Shown piece by piece: positions 26,870-39,600 of a DNA stretch of 64,000 nt. Origin of the DNA: Nautilus pompilius (Eukaryota > Mollusca > Cephalopoda > Nautilida > Nautilidae); assembly GCA_018389105.1 (NCBI GenBank), contig JACATO010001069.1, positions 124,001-188,000 of the forward strand. Reading direction: 5' to 3'. The position numbers were made by a program, and so were the translations under genes. The notes below the pieces were generated by a model that had not been told where the DNA came from, did not search any database, and saw nothing but the letters and a program-made list of their open reading frames with translations. Every line of letters begins with the position of its first letter. The stretch's first letter is position 1.

Positions 26870-29800
26870 CCACATTCGTTAGATAAAATGAAAACCAACG
26901 TCTTATAAGATGAAAATATGAAAAAAATGGCCGGTTAGTTTTTGAGGCACATCGAATATCTTTAGTAGTCGCATGACTAAAAATGTAGATCTTTTTAATT
27001 GCAACGGTTCAACACTAGAATAACACCATGAGATTTAAAAAAACTTCAGCACACTCTGATACCACTGCCTCCGGCCACTGTCACGCGCTACGGTATGACG
27101 TCTAAACAGAGATTCTCGTTGGTCTCTGAAGCAATTTTCATGCGGCCCTAGTTCAGCGAAAACTGAGAACTGTGTGCTCCTCACTCACAAACCGTACATT
27201 GCACACTTCTAATTTATCGGCGCAAAATTCCACTATGAGTGGCGAACGATAATCCAGTTTGTCATCAATCGCCTGTATTTTTAAAAAAATAAGGGCAAGT
27301 CTGCGAAAGCCCCAGAATAGACCAGTTGTGAGAAATTGAGACGTTATTAGGTATGCACACATTCAGTGTAGCCCGTGGGGTAAAAATAACATTAAAACTA
27401 AAATACCAGTCTAGGAAGAAAGTGTATTTTGACTAAGTTCTGATAAGAACGAGAAAGACAAATATAACGAACGACTGAGTTTTTTTTAATTATGAATCCA
27501 AACCCAGACTTTGTTATTTATACCTTGTTTTCAGATAGCCTTTCAATTGTTATCTTATCTTGTTTAGATATTTTTTCGGATGTAAACTGTAATTTTCCTG
27601 TCTCTTTTTCTACCACAAGTTGCCCAGTTTTTGTCCGTTTTTATTTTCACTGCAAGAAAAATAGAATATGCTTCGCTTAAGTTAAGCTTCTAATATTTTT
27701 TTAGAATCCTATTTAAAAGAAAATCAGGGCTTACGCATAAGAAAAACAGAGCAGCTCATAATCCCATTTATCAATAAATGTCATGTAGAGATGAACTTCA
27801 CCGCAAGATTCCGGTCGCTGACTGTGTTAGACAGGTAGTAAAAATTCACCAAGTCAACTTAGCCATCAACAGGTCCGCTACAGGAGAATATCAGGTGCGA
27901 ATCAATTTAACATGTAACGTTTTCTCACTATGGACAGTCCTTTTCAGGACTGACCCTGATGATACGGCCGTAATGATTGTCAAAATGTGCATTTATTAGT
28001 ACCTAGTTCAATTACTGGCAATAAAGTGGTGTGAAAAGTCTGAAATAACCAAGCCATTTTCTTAATGTCACCAGTTTCAGCTTTTGATATGAGAGATTGT
28101 TTAATTTTTAAGCTCGGGTTTAGGTCCCTGATTATTATCAGTGCTGTGCAAGATTACTTCATAAAATTGTTTTGATAAAGACAAAATATTATTTTAATTC
28201 ACACCTATAAATTTGAAGTCAGATTTTCATTTCACGAAATACAGTATTTAAAACGTTATTTCACTTTTTTCGTGCTTAACATCCATATTAATCATTATGG
28301 TGGCTAAATATTATGGAGTATATCAATTTATATTATTATTTATTTTTTCCTAAGGTCTTGTTTTATGACTCTGACTCATGGTGACTCATAACTTTTTTGT
28401 TCTACTTTGAAATATAATTCCTGTATATATGAATATATATATATTCGCAATTAACTTGGCGCCACCATATTTGTATGAGCATGTTTATACCGAAAGACAA
28501 AGATGAAGCAATTCGTGGTTATCGAAATTAATTCAAGACATTGCGATATCATATTTTAACGTTTTTGCAAAAAAGCGTTTCCTTATTCTAGAGCAGTAAA
28601 TGTTTTGTAAAAATCCCAGGAGATATCAGACAGCTATTAAAGATGTCAGAAATACATGCTTACACATGTTTAGCTGTTGTTGTTTTCTTTGTTGGTTAGT
28701 CATCCCTGCGTGGATATCGGTAATACTAAGAGCTGTCACTGCTTTTGATAGTCCATCTCATTCCCTAAACACCGTTTTGTTTAGAAAGGCAGATTGTTCT
28801 GTTTCATCAGATCCACTTTCGATCAAATTTTTCATGACTGCGCTGTTCACTTTAGATGATCTACATACGCTAGTGAGTTGCCTGGCAATCTTCTTCCATC
28901 GACTTGAACCAGGCTCGTAAGAAGTTATTTAGATGCTGCTTCATTAGCACGCGTGTTGTTGTTCGTTTTTTTTCTGGTGATGTGTTGAAAGACAAGACGT
29001 ACGCTCCAGAACCAGCTACCTACCATCCACGAACTACAACAGCTATTCCCGTGAAAACACATGCTGTGTGTGTCGCTCTGTTGTCGGACGCTGCAATGTC
29101 TGCGAGGATGCCGATGGTAGACATCTTGAACATCTTTTGTAGTGTATCATTTTTCATGAACTTGATATATAGTAAAAATTCTACCTAGCAATGTTTCTTT
29201 GTTTAGTAGGTTTAGAAAAAGAGTGTATACATCTTTTTGGGAAAGCAAGTCTGCTGCTCAATATTGACGGACCGTTAAACCAAACTACAAAAATTACACC
29301 AAAGCAGTTCTATCAAAAACTCGGCTTTATTCAGTTTCTTCATATAATTTATAACAAACAGTCGGATATGCAGATCTTAGACTCTGATCGTTTTTTTTCA
29401 TATTTATCAGATTAACAACTTTTACTGAAATGCATTTATTTTTAAATAAACTCTACGTTTTTTAAAATTACTTATTTGTTCAATGAATCACTGCAATGCA
29501 AATATTTTTTGAAATAAATTAAGTTTCATTTACACTGTTATAATATATATTATTTTATACTTGAATTTAAACATTATTTTAGAATTAAAAACTTTTTTTC
29601 GTTTTGCAATAAACTTTTCAACCCATCTGATCCATCCACGTCAGTGGTCAAGCGAAAGACAACTGGCCAATGTCCAAGAACGGTTATGGTTCAGCTTTCC
29701 AAAATAAACCTCTTTTTACGAGATTAGCATTAAAGTCATCAGGTGAAATATTAAAACGAAAAGTGGTCATCGTATTATTACATTTTATATCGACCAACAT

Positions 29801-30500
29801 TCAGTAAAATACATACAAAGCAAACACCATTCAAGCCAAAGCGATAAAAGGTAGTGTTTTATTGTCTGAGAAGTTTATTTGAACTTTCTGAATTCTCTTC
29901 AAGTTAAGTACCAATGTTTAGTGTTGAGAGCCAGTGTTTTTTGTTTTTTTCTTTCTTCGAAAGGGTAAAAAGTATAAATAAAATAAAATGCTGTTTTTCA
30001 AAAATGTGCAGCATTATTCTTTGTTCTGTCATCTCATGCACATGTTTGGCAAGTTAGCACATCGCAGAGAAAAGAGTCGAAAAACAAGATTGAAAACAAA
30101 AAATAAGAGAGAGAGAGAGAGGCGAAAAGACGAGAAAATTAGCTGGGATTTGTGTTGTCAGAAGTTAATATTACCGTTGTTTTCAGTTCGTAAAATACTA
30201 AAGATCAATAACAAAAATGCACTCAGAAAAACATACAAAAAGATTGCAGAAGTTTACGACTTATAAATGATTATGAAACTAACAGATAGACAAATAAATA
30301 CATAGAAAGTTTGTGTAGCATCTGAAACTTTAAGTGCGACATATCTGTTAAATTCTATCAACCTTTTTAGCTAAAATGCGAATTATTATAACATTCACGA
30401 CAAATAAATACGGAATAAAATGTCCTCATTTTATATAGATATGTGTGCTATATATATATATATATACGCTTATATTTATATACATATACACATGTATATA
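26870..30500. other. 3' flank of TnC, nothing firmly recognised
   Basis: The longest frames (28,600-28,920 and 28,904-29,188) show no family. A short inverted repeat CAGTCCT-TTTC-AGGACTG lies near 27,936. (TA)n runs lie at about 28,432-28,445 and 30,450-30,466. Confidence 0.4.
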
Positions 30501-30536
30501 TAGATAAACAGATAGGTTGAGCGAGAGGATCCATAT

Positions 30537-30542
30537 TTTATT
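30537..30542 (-). terminator. Poly(A) signal AATAAA, TnC
   Basis: The first clear AATAAA on the minus strand after the variant b stop, about 90 bases downstream of it. Cleavage would fall around 30,510-30,525, next to a TA-rich run. It could serve both last-exon variants. Confidence 0.5.
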
Positions 30543-30630
30543 CTTTCAGATATTTTCACACGCTCTTCTTTGTCCAAATATTTCAGCAGCGCCACCTTAG
30601 GTGCTAAGAGGCGACAACTGCAGTGTTAAC

Positions 30631-30656
30631 TCACCCCATCATCAGATTTGAGAACT
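30631..30656 (-). CDS. TnC: TnC last coding exon, variant b (tail EFSNLMMG)
   Basis: Minus strand: strong acceptor TTCTTTTCTTCTGTTATTTACAG, then AG completing Glu142, then FSNLMMG and TGA (30,633-30,631). It lies 387 bases downstream of variant a, is in the same phase and encodes a clearly related but different tail (FxNLM shared). This looks like a tandem exon duplication used as an alternative last exon. If exon a is spliced in, this segment would be 3' UTR. Confidence 0.78.
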
Positions 30657-33600
30657 CTGTAAATAACAGAAGAAAAGAATTATAAGCAGAGAAAGCAACG
30701 AAAAAACAAGCGAGAATAAATAAATAGTGCATGCAAGGTGTTATATGCAAGAGCAAGCGAGGAAAGTCTGGAGCATGACAACGTAAAACAGTGGTTAGTG
30801 CATTGAGGATGCGTAAAAAAGGAATATATATAATAAATACAAGACAGTGATAACTGATGAAGATGGTGATGATGGAATGATGATGCTTTGAAGTCCCCAT
30901 CTCAGATGAAGATGGGGTGCACAAAGTGTTATGGACATTGTAGGAGTCCCTGGGTCAAGATGAAGTCTTTACTGCCCGGCTGGTACCCTAATGGAGATCG
31001 GAGTAGCGCGTGCGATTGTGGCATACACAACAGGAACCCAGTGTCACTCGGACGTCATCAGATTTTTGAATTCTGCAAAAAGATAAAAGTCAGGTATTTT
31101 TTGTTCATACTAGACGATCGCTATGAAACCAGAGGCCCACCTCCATCTTGACATTTTTTGATTTACAACTGAACGTGGAAGTCTGCTCTTTTCTTTGCTC
31201 AGTCAGCGTCTATCGAAGACAGAAACTCAACATCTCTGTGAAAGGAAAACTGTAGCGAAAACGGCCGCTATCTATAACTCAAGCTTCCCGGAGCTACACA
31301 AATTGAGTCGAAACGTCACTGAAGCGAAACTGCGGCTTTCTTATCTGTCTCTAACCGCCATTTTTAGCCAAATAAAAGAAGAGAAACCTCGCTCGCTATA
31401 ATTGATGACACTAACAGGAAGAAACTGCTCAAAAGTACGATAAGTAGAAATTGAGAATTTATCTGAACATAACGAAAAAACCATAAATTTTACGCTTGAA
31501 ACTCGTTCATTGGTTGGGATTGTATTATTATATTATTATTATTAGTAATTATTGGATTATTATATTATTAATTAGTATTATTATATAATTTTTCTTTAAA
31601 TATATAATTTTAAAATGAAAATCTTTGGCTCAACTTATAATAATTTTTCTTTAAAAGTACAAAAGAATGTACTATATTTTTTATTTTATTGCTAACAGTT
31701 TTGATTAGCCATGAAGCTTTGATATTGGAAGACTGCATAATTATTTCTTATTTTAACTGCGGAAAATAATTACGCAAGCGACCCAGGCATGTTGCAATAT
31801 AGGTATATGTATACGTCATCTCTCTCTCTCTATAATTTCTGTAATTTTTTTATCTTTACTCACAGAAAAACAAAATATTCATGCATGCATCAATCATATT
31901 TTAATACTCTTTTATCTTATTTATCCATTTCTTTTCTCTTCAGTTTTTTGAATAAGACTTTCCTAACATATTTCTTAGCGACATTTACACATCACAATTT
32001 TCCCCAGCTTCCAATCAAATAGCCGCCCTTTTCATGCAGTTCAAAATCGGTTTTTTTTTTTTTTTTTTTTTTTTTTTGTAACGAGGATCTTCAATTTTTC
32101 TATTGCGTCAATTTTTTGTTGCATTTTTACTCGGAATCTTGTAATTCAACTCCGAAAGATTTGTTCCCTCTTTACAAATCGAAAAGAGGAGCAGCGGAAA
32201 GACCCTATACGCGAACGATTCCACTCTGGTTTTCATATCAGCTTTTCTTTTGTTCCAGTATTTTTTTTTAATATATTCTGATAATATATTTTTGGACTCT
32301 CTCCCAACCCTCCCTTGTGAAACTGTAACGACCTGAAATCGTTGAACGTCACCGCCATTTACCATCTTTCTGTGCCGCAGTCGCGTTATCATTCCCTTCT
32401 GCTTTCAAGATAACTGTAGTAAAACCGAAGCAAATGCGGAAGCTCAGATAATGACGAGATTGAAAGTTCAACCATTAGCCTCTGTGTGGAGTGCGAGCCG
32501 GTTGCTTTTGTGGTGCCGCATGTGTAATGATATACATCTCAATTGTCTCATATTAAAAAAACCAGAATGCAATAACGAGTAATAGATCTTGCATATTTTT
32601 TTTTAAATAGAATTGTTTATGCAAATTTAGGAGATTGTTATTATGTGCGACCTTTTCCAGATTGTTGTTGTTTTTAATGAAAATACTGCTGCTCCATTGA
32701 AGAATAACGTTTTGCGCTAGATATAATATATCGTTCTCTACAGGGGAGAAAAGTCTGCATAGTTGCTCTAACCGATTTGGTACGGAGTCAGAAAAGGGCT
32801 ACAAAAGGATATCGCAGTATGCGGAAGCGTCAGAAAGGCATTTGATTTACTTGGAAAAAGAAAAGGATTTATTTCAGATAGGAAAAATATGGCAGAGGAA
32901 AGAATCAGAAGCTGCCAGGGATATGAGGCAACTTTTACTGGAGAGAATGATGCACAGACGTGTTATAGCCAGAGAATTAGCCGATAGCGTGAGCAGCTGA
33001 GATTATAGTTGCATCTCCAGATCGCTCTGTCAAGATACTTGAAAAACCATGCTTCAGATGTAAACATTTGCTGCCAAAACTTATTAATACTCTCGGCCAA
33101 TAAGAAACTTGATTCTACAAAAGAGTATAAATCGATGGAAACAGACTAAGGTCAGATGTTGCAACCTGTAGGATCAAAGTCTGAGTTATTCAATAAGGAC
33201 AGCAAAAGTGAAGATTATTGGTACAAAAACGACGTTTATTATGCCACCAGAGAAGCCGAAAAATGTCAAGGAAGTTGAAGATTTTAAGAAAATAAATGGC
33301 AGCATAGAGGTAGGAGTGTACCACATCAATCTGAGTAAAAAATTATGGTAAACAAATAAACAGTAACCTTTTGATCACATGAAACGACTTTGGGCTCCTA
33401 AAGCCAATGATGGAGCTTCCACGAGTTTAGGTAAGTAACGCTGGGGGAGGTATGGGGAGTAAGCGAGGCAAAACTTACTAAAATCTCCCTGAACAGCTTC
33501 TATGATAACTTGAAACAAAAGTTCATTGAACTGTTTTCTGATAATTTCTGTAAATATACAGGCACAACGCATGACAAATGTTTCAACGTAATCGAGAAAA

Positions 33601-36600
33601 GGAAAGGTCGCACAAATGTTAAGCTTTCATCGTTTCATTCAATATTGTTGGCTAAATACTAAAATGTGTGTGTGTGTGTTTCACGACGTCAGTATCATTG
33701 TTTTGCACAATAAAGCAGATGGGAGAATGAATAAAAGTGTTCACGTTTGCGTAGGAATAGTGATGAAGTCACTTATCATTTTGTATTTGACGGATTCATC
33801 TATAAGTGGAAGTCATGCGGCAAATATTTGTTGTGTTTGTTGTTGTCTTTTTTTTTTCTCTAAAAGAAAATGATTAGAAAAATCTTGAAAGTGGAAGGGA
33901 AGGTGTTTGAAAACAATTAGGAAATTTAGTTTAAAGTGGTTAATAGAGTATTGTCAAAATTTCCTAATCTTTTTTTTAAAAAAACAAAAAAAAAATCTTG
34001 GGTATGATTATTATGACAATAGAACTGCACAAAACTGTTAAGGAGAAAATGGAAGTTGTCAGTTAAACAAAATTTGTTTACATAAATTAATAAACAAATT
34101 ATTAGAACAAGAACAAACAAACCAATTTTCTAAGTAAAATTAGATTCCAAATAATATTTGTTTTTTGGATCACAACAAAACTAAATGCGTGAATTACTGA
34201 AGAACTGTCAAAATAAAGCGGAAGAAAAGTGATCCTAGAATGAACTCTGTGGGATTCTTATCCAATGTCTTTTTGCATCTTCACTCTTTATTGATCTCAT
34301 GTGAAATTAATTAGAAAATGCGCAGGAAGTAATGTTTACTAACGACAGTTTTAATGACAATAAGAAAAACAAAACTAACAGCGGAAAATGTCCTGGATAC
34401 CTTTTCGATGTGCGTTTTTCTTTTTTTTTTCTACCAGAATTTTCATTACCTACAGTCAATTAAAACTCGGTAAAACTGAAAAGTTGATTTTGTGCCTGCG
34501 TCACATCGCACGGTTAACTGATGAAAGGTATTACTTACGTGTGTAGAAACATTCTTTTAATCTTCTCTTTACAGTTCAAACATTTTATCTTATTAGAGAA
34601 ACAAACGAAAATTACCTGGACTTATCGTCAACCATTTAAAAGTCTAAAAACGTAAAAAAAAAACAAAATCCTATAGAAGTAACCAAAATATTAACGGACA
34701 GCTAAGTTTCTGTTTTCAATTTCCATTGGCTGAATGGCCCATGGTGAAGACGAAACTGAGTTTTTGTGATTTGAAAAGATGGAGGTCGCCTCGATATCAT
34801 ACTTAAAACACAATGGAGTATTTACTAAACACTACTTGACTAAGGTAACCTAAAGGTGAAGATAGTAAACAGAATAAAACGTACCAACAGTCAAACCTAT
34901 AGTCTATCCTAAGAGAACATAAATCGCACATCAAACACAGGAACCTGGTGAACTGGGCAGTCTGATTTATTTTATCAGACTCTACTAGCCTCTAGTCGGC
35001 AAACAGCTTCGCCAAAATGTCATTCGCGCATGCGCGTTTCTTTAACGTTGAGTTGTAGAAAACTTTAACAATAAAAAATGTATTCGTGTCAGAGCCTATA
35101 CAGAACACCCCAACCATGAGGCACAGCTGAAAACCATGACACGTGAGAAGTTGTTTATAGTTTTCTTTAGAGGAGAGCTTTAGCATCGCGCAAGTATCGA
35201 GAGTTCAAATTTATTGAAACTTTTATCTGGACTACCAAGGTGAAGACGGTGACTTCCAAATAATCTTACTGACTGATTTTCGATGTGGGATCAAATATCC
35301 TTAAGATTTCTGCTGTTTTATTATTTTATTTGCTTTTTTAATTTTAAAGTAAAATTAGGTTCAGATGCTAGACGGATCTATAAAAATATAATCACGTTTT
35401 AAAGTAAAGTAAGGTTAGAGAACTCGTCCTGAACATTTTGTATTTTGTTAGTTTTGCGTTTATTTTTGGGACGGTTAATGGAAATAATTTGCTATGGTTG
35501 TTTCTTTTCTATTTTTATTCAAATACTTAACTATTAATGATAAATATACATATACTCCCACAACATGGGCAGGTCCTTTATGTTTGTTTTCTTTGCGGAG
35601 AGCATCACTGATTTCGGTAATAACGGTTAATCCAGCTCATGGTCGCTTTCATCCTTGAAATACAATATTTCTTGTGAAGATTCACTATGTTCAACACTAT
35701 TTTTAAAGATGTTGTTGTTGTTCAAACTATTCCACAACATTTCTTTCCACCGAAGTATTTTTTTTTTAATTTAAAATAATATTTATGAAGAGAACTGTAA
35801 ATAAAACAGACGCTGAACCCATTTTGTTTGTGGTGGCTAGTTTCTGTCTAGTTAACCTTCTACACGCGAAGCCGGACGCGCTTTGTAACTACCGATTCAA
35901 GCCAGAGGATTCATTAATATAGTATAAAATCCTTGGTTGAGGGAAAGGGCGGGTTTAAGCTGCATGACGCATGATCACATCCTAGAACACTTCGGGATAC
36001 GTCGGACTATTCCATTCATTTGTAGGTCGAGCGGGATATTCAGGCACATACGCTCTATAGCATTACACGCGAGCTGTGGACATGCCACATACAAAAAAGA
36101 AAAAAAAAAACATGCACGGAAACCATGCGTCCATACAGTGCACGTCACACACACGTGACATGCACGTGACAACACAAAACTACATGGAATACAATGACAG
36201 TTTACCTGAAAAACAACAATAGAACACTACCAAATATACATACGGTTAACGTTTCACAAGCAACATATCAGGACGTTATACCAATTAATATAATATAGCG
36301 TGGAATAAATATCTAAATGACAAAGTGGTTCTCCAAAAAATGTTTAGAGTAAATATGTCTGGACACATTCATTTGATTTACATCCCGTTAGTATGCATCA
36401 TGGAGTAAGTTAATCCACTGGTATGCAGGTCCTTATGATCATCTACAATTTTAGCCATTTGGTGATAAAATATCTCCCTTTTTCACACGATATTTTAAAT
36501 AATTTAAAAAAAATAATTGAACCGATGAATAACAGTAATTTGTTATACAGGTGCGAAGTGAAATCTTATGTTTAGAATTTTCAAAATGTCTATTCCCTTC

Positions 36601-39600
36601 ACCCGAAAGCCGGCTAGTAGTTGATTTTGGGTGTGGAGAATTTTCTAATCAGGGGAATCCTGCCACTGATAATTAATAGCTTTTCTCGTTAAATAAAACA
36701 AAATTCTTTTATTTTTGTGTTTATATCTATCAAGAACGTGTGCTATAGATACTGGCTTGTATGTACAAGAATTTGCTTCTATTTTATCACATGCTAAATT
36801 AATTAGACGTCATAATTAAGACTCTGATGTTCGCTTTAGGCGTTATTACATTAGATAAAAATCTATACTTTTGAATTGACAAAAACAAAACAAACATTTA
36901 TACATATGTAGCCATTAGTTTACAGAGGTGAGGTTTTGTATATGATTCCTTGCCTTTTGTTATTTTGTTTCTTCCTATTCTTTTAAATCTTCCTTCGTTA
37001 TTCCGGAAAGCGGAAATGTCAATCCACAGATAATGAAAGAAAACGTTCTCGCGATGCCACGCTGCGGAAGCTGACAGCTCATGAATAGCCACTGAAAAGC
37101 CGGTCAGAGATAATGGCGTAGACGCACACATTACAACTTGGATGATGTTTGCACTTTAAAAGCAGAAGAAAAAAAGACCGCGCCTACGTTTATTTCGGGG
37201 TAGATTAGAACTGCATGGTTAAAGACTTTAACCAATTTCAAGACAATACGCCTGAAAAATAGAATAATTTCACGATTATGTATTAAAATTACACAGAATA
37301 AATATTGGAAGTTTGTAGTGATCCAATTTAGAATGAGAAAAGCCAGCACAACGGGGAAACGAAAACCGTGGTTCGGAAAGGGTAGTAGACTTTAACAGCG
37401 ATGGCCCTTCCCTCCTTTGCTTTTTTTTTTTTTTTAATTATGCCTTTTCTCAGCTTGTGACATCACAGAAGAAAGGTACAAGTGTTGGCGACTTAGCAAA
37501 CGTCATTATATTTTCACTTTATTGAAATGAACGCACAGAGAAACGTACTATTGTTTAAATTACTCGAGTTATTTCACCATTAAAACAAAATACTATTAAT
37601 AATTTAAAAAATGGCTGCAGGTATTAAATATTTTAAATATTCAATAAAAAACTAAAAACGTACAAAATAAAAAAGTGAAAAGGTTGACTGTACATCGCAG
37701 AAATTGTAGCCACGATAATAACTTTACATATCTGTTATAATTTAAGTTTCTACTTTTCTTTTGACGACCGTTCTTCTGTAACAAAACAGAACAAAGTTAA
37801 ATAAATCAAATTAAGCAAATAATCTAAAAAGATATGAATAATGAACCAAACTTTTATGTGAGAAACGAAGCATAATTCGGTGCAGTATGCAGGTGTTGCT
37901 TGTTCTATTGGCCTTTTAAAGGTAAAGATACGGTTACATTTTTTAATCCTTTGGTGTAATTATTACAGTAACCCTAAGGTCTAAAGATGTGGTAAATGTA
38001 GCCCAGCACGTCAGTTGAAAATCAGGTTAACATCGACGGATGCCGCCGATAAAAGTATGCGGAAACTAATCTAAAGTCAGTCGAGCATTTTAAGGAAACA
38101 AATAGTAAACTACAAATAAATGTGTAAGAAATAATTTATGAAAACACTCGGATACTAACCGGAAATTCCAGTTGGCAAAGTTCAATGTTTTTTCGCTAAT
38201 CTGAACCTTTGCTTTTCTACCTATGATACACCGCGACATAAGCTAACCACCACCATATCTTTCATTCATTTTAACCAAAATTATATCGATTCAGCAATAA
38301 ATCATTTTCACGGATGAGTGAAACTGACTGATCTTGATTGTGTTGCTCGCACTCTCATACAGGCCTGGTGCGTTTGGCTCATTTTGATTGCGCATGCCCA
38401 TGGGGTAGGCTTTGAAAAAAATAGAGTATAACGTCACGATCTGTACACGAACCCGCGTGTCTAGGACTGCCAATGTATACAAGTATGGAGCAGTGACATT
38501 ACACGAAAGGCCAGGGATAGCAGATAATTGGAATGGAAAATTCCGGGCTTCTCTCAGAGTCTTCAGAAGGCAATTTTACACATACCACCCCGTTTTCAGT
38601 CATTCTGCTGCCGAACTTTGTGCTCACAACTACACTGTAATTGGCACTACAAGAAGCGGAGTGTGATGATGGCGGCTTAGCACTGTAAGTCTGATCATCT
38701 TACTGTTATGTCTGAAACTATAACAAGTAAACTGAAATTATTATCGAGCCTTTCGTTGTTCTTCGGCTTTGACAAGTATCCGCTGGCTACTAAACCACTA
38801 AACCAGCATTTATGGACGACAACGATACACCTCACCGGTGGCTTTCCCTTCATGGTACGCCTGAATTGATCCCAAAGAAACTCTAACTGGTTTAAATCCG
38901 GTATTTTAGCAGGCTAAACAAGGGACACTGCGCTGGAAATATTGTACCATTTCAGTATAAAATTTATTTTCGATTATTCTGCAGGAAATTTGTTTACTGG
39001 AAATCTGGTGGTGCTTAACTTAAATTCAGGTGCAAATAATGGTGTTAATTAACGATCTTCTGTCTTCTTTAAATGCATACCACAGAGGAATGACCACCAG
39101 GTATAATTGACTAAGCATTTCTATAGAAAGCAGGCGTGAACAATTCTTATGACTGATCTCAAAAACACATATTATGACGTAAGAACGTAACTGGACAACC
39201 CTAGAAAACTGGCAGCAGCTTTGGTGTTCAGTAGATCTATCAGCTTTACCTTCGTAGTCAACAGTGCCGCTACCGTCGGTGTCTGTTTCTTGGATCATGG
39301 CGTCGATTTCGTCCTCCGACAGGTCGTCACCCAAACTTTTCAGTATCCACCTGAGGTCGTCCACGTCGATAGTTCCTCGGTTTCCCTTATCCAGCACCCT
39401 GAAAGCATCTCTAAGCTCACGTTCATCTTCGTCTTCTCGAAGCTTTTTTTCAAAGATTATCTTGAAATTTTCATAAGTAAAAAATCCGGTTGCTTTAAAC
39501 AGAAATAAATAAATAAATTAATAATCATAGTACAATTTTGTGGTTAACAAAGCGATTCATTTCGTAGCATATCCTTTATATGAAGTACTCACTGCCCCAT

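Noticed and set aside
28600-29188. Two plus-strand frames of about 100 codons
   Set aside because: No family resemblance on either strand and no convincing splice sites.
34255-34275. A third alternative last exon for TnC (acceptor-like CCCACAG followed by AGTTC)
   Set aside because: Weak pyrimidine tract, and the reading continues without the short tail and stop seen in the two accepted exons.
39221-39508. Plus-strand frames of up to 95 codons
   Set aside because: Antisense shadow of TnC exon 4.
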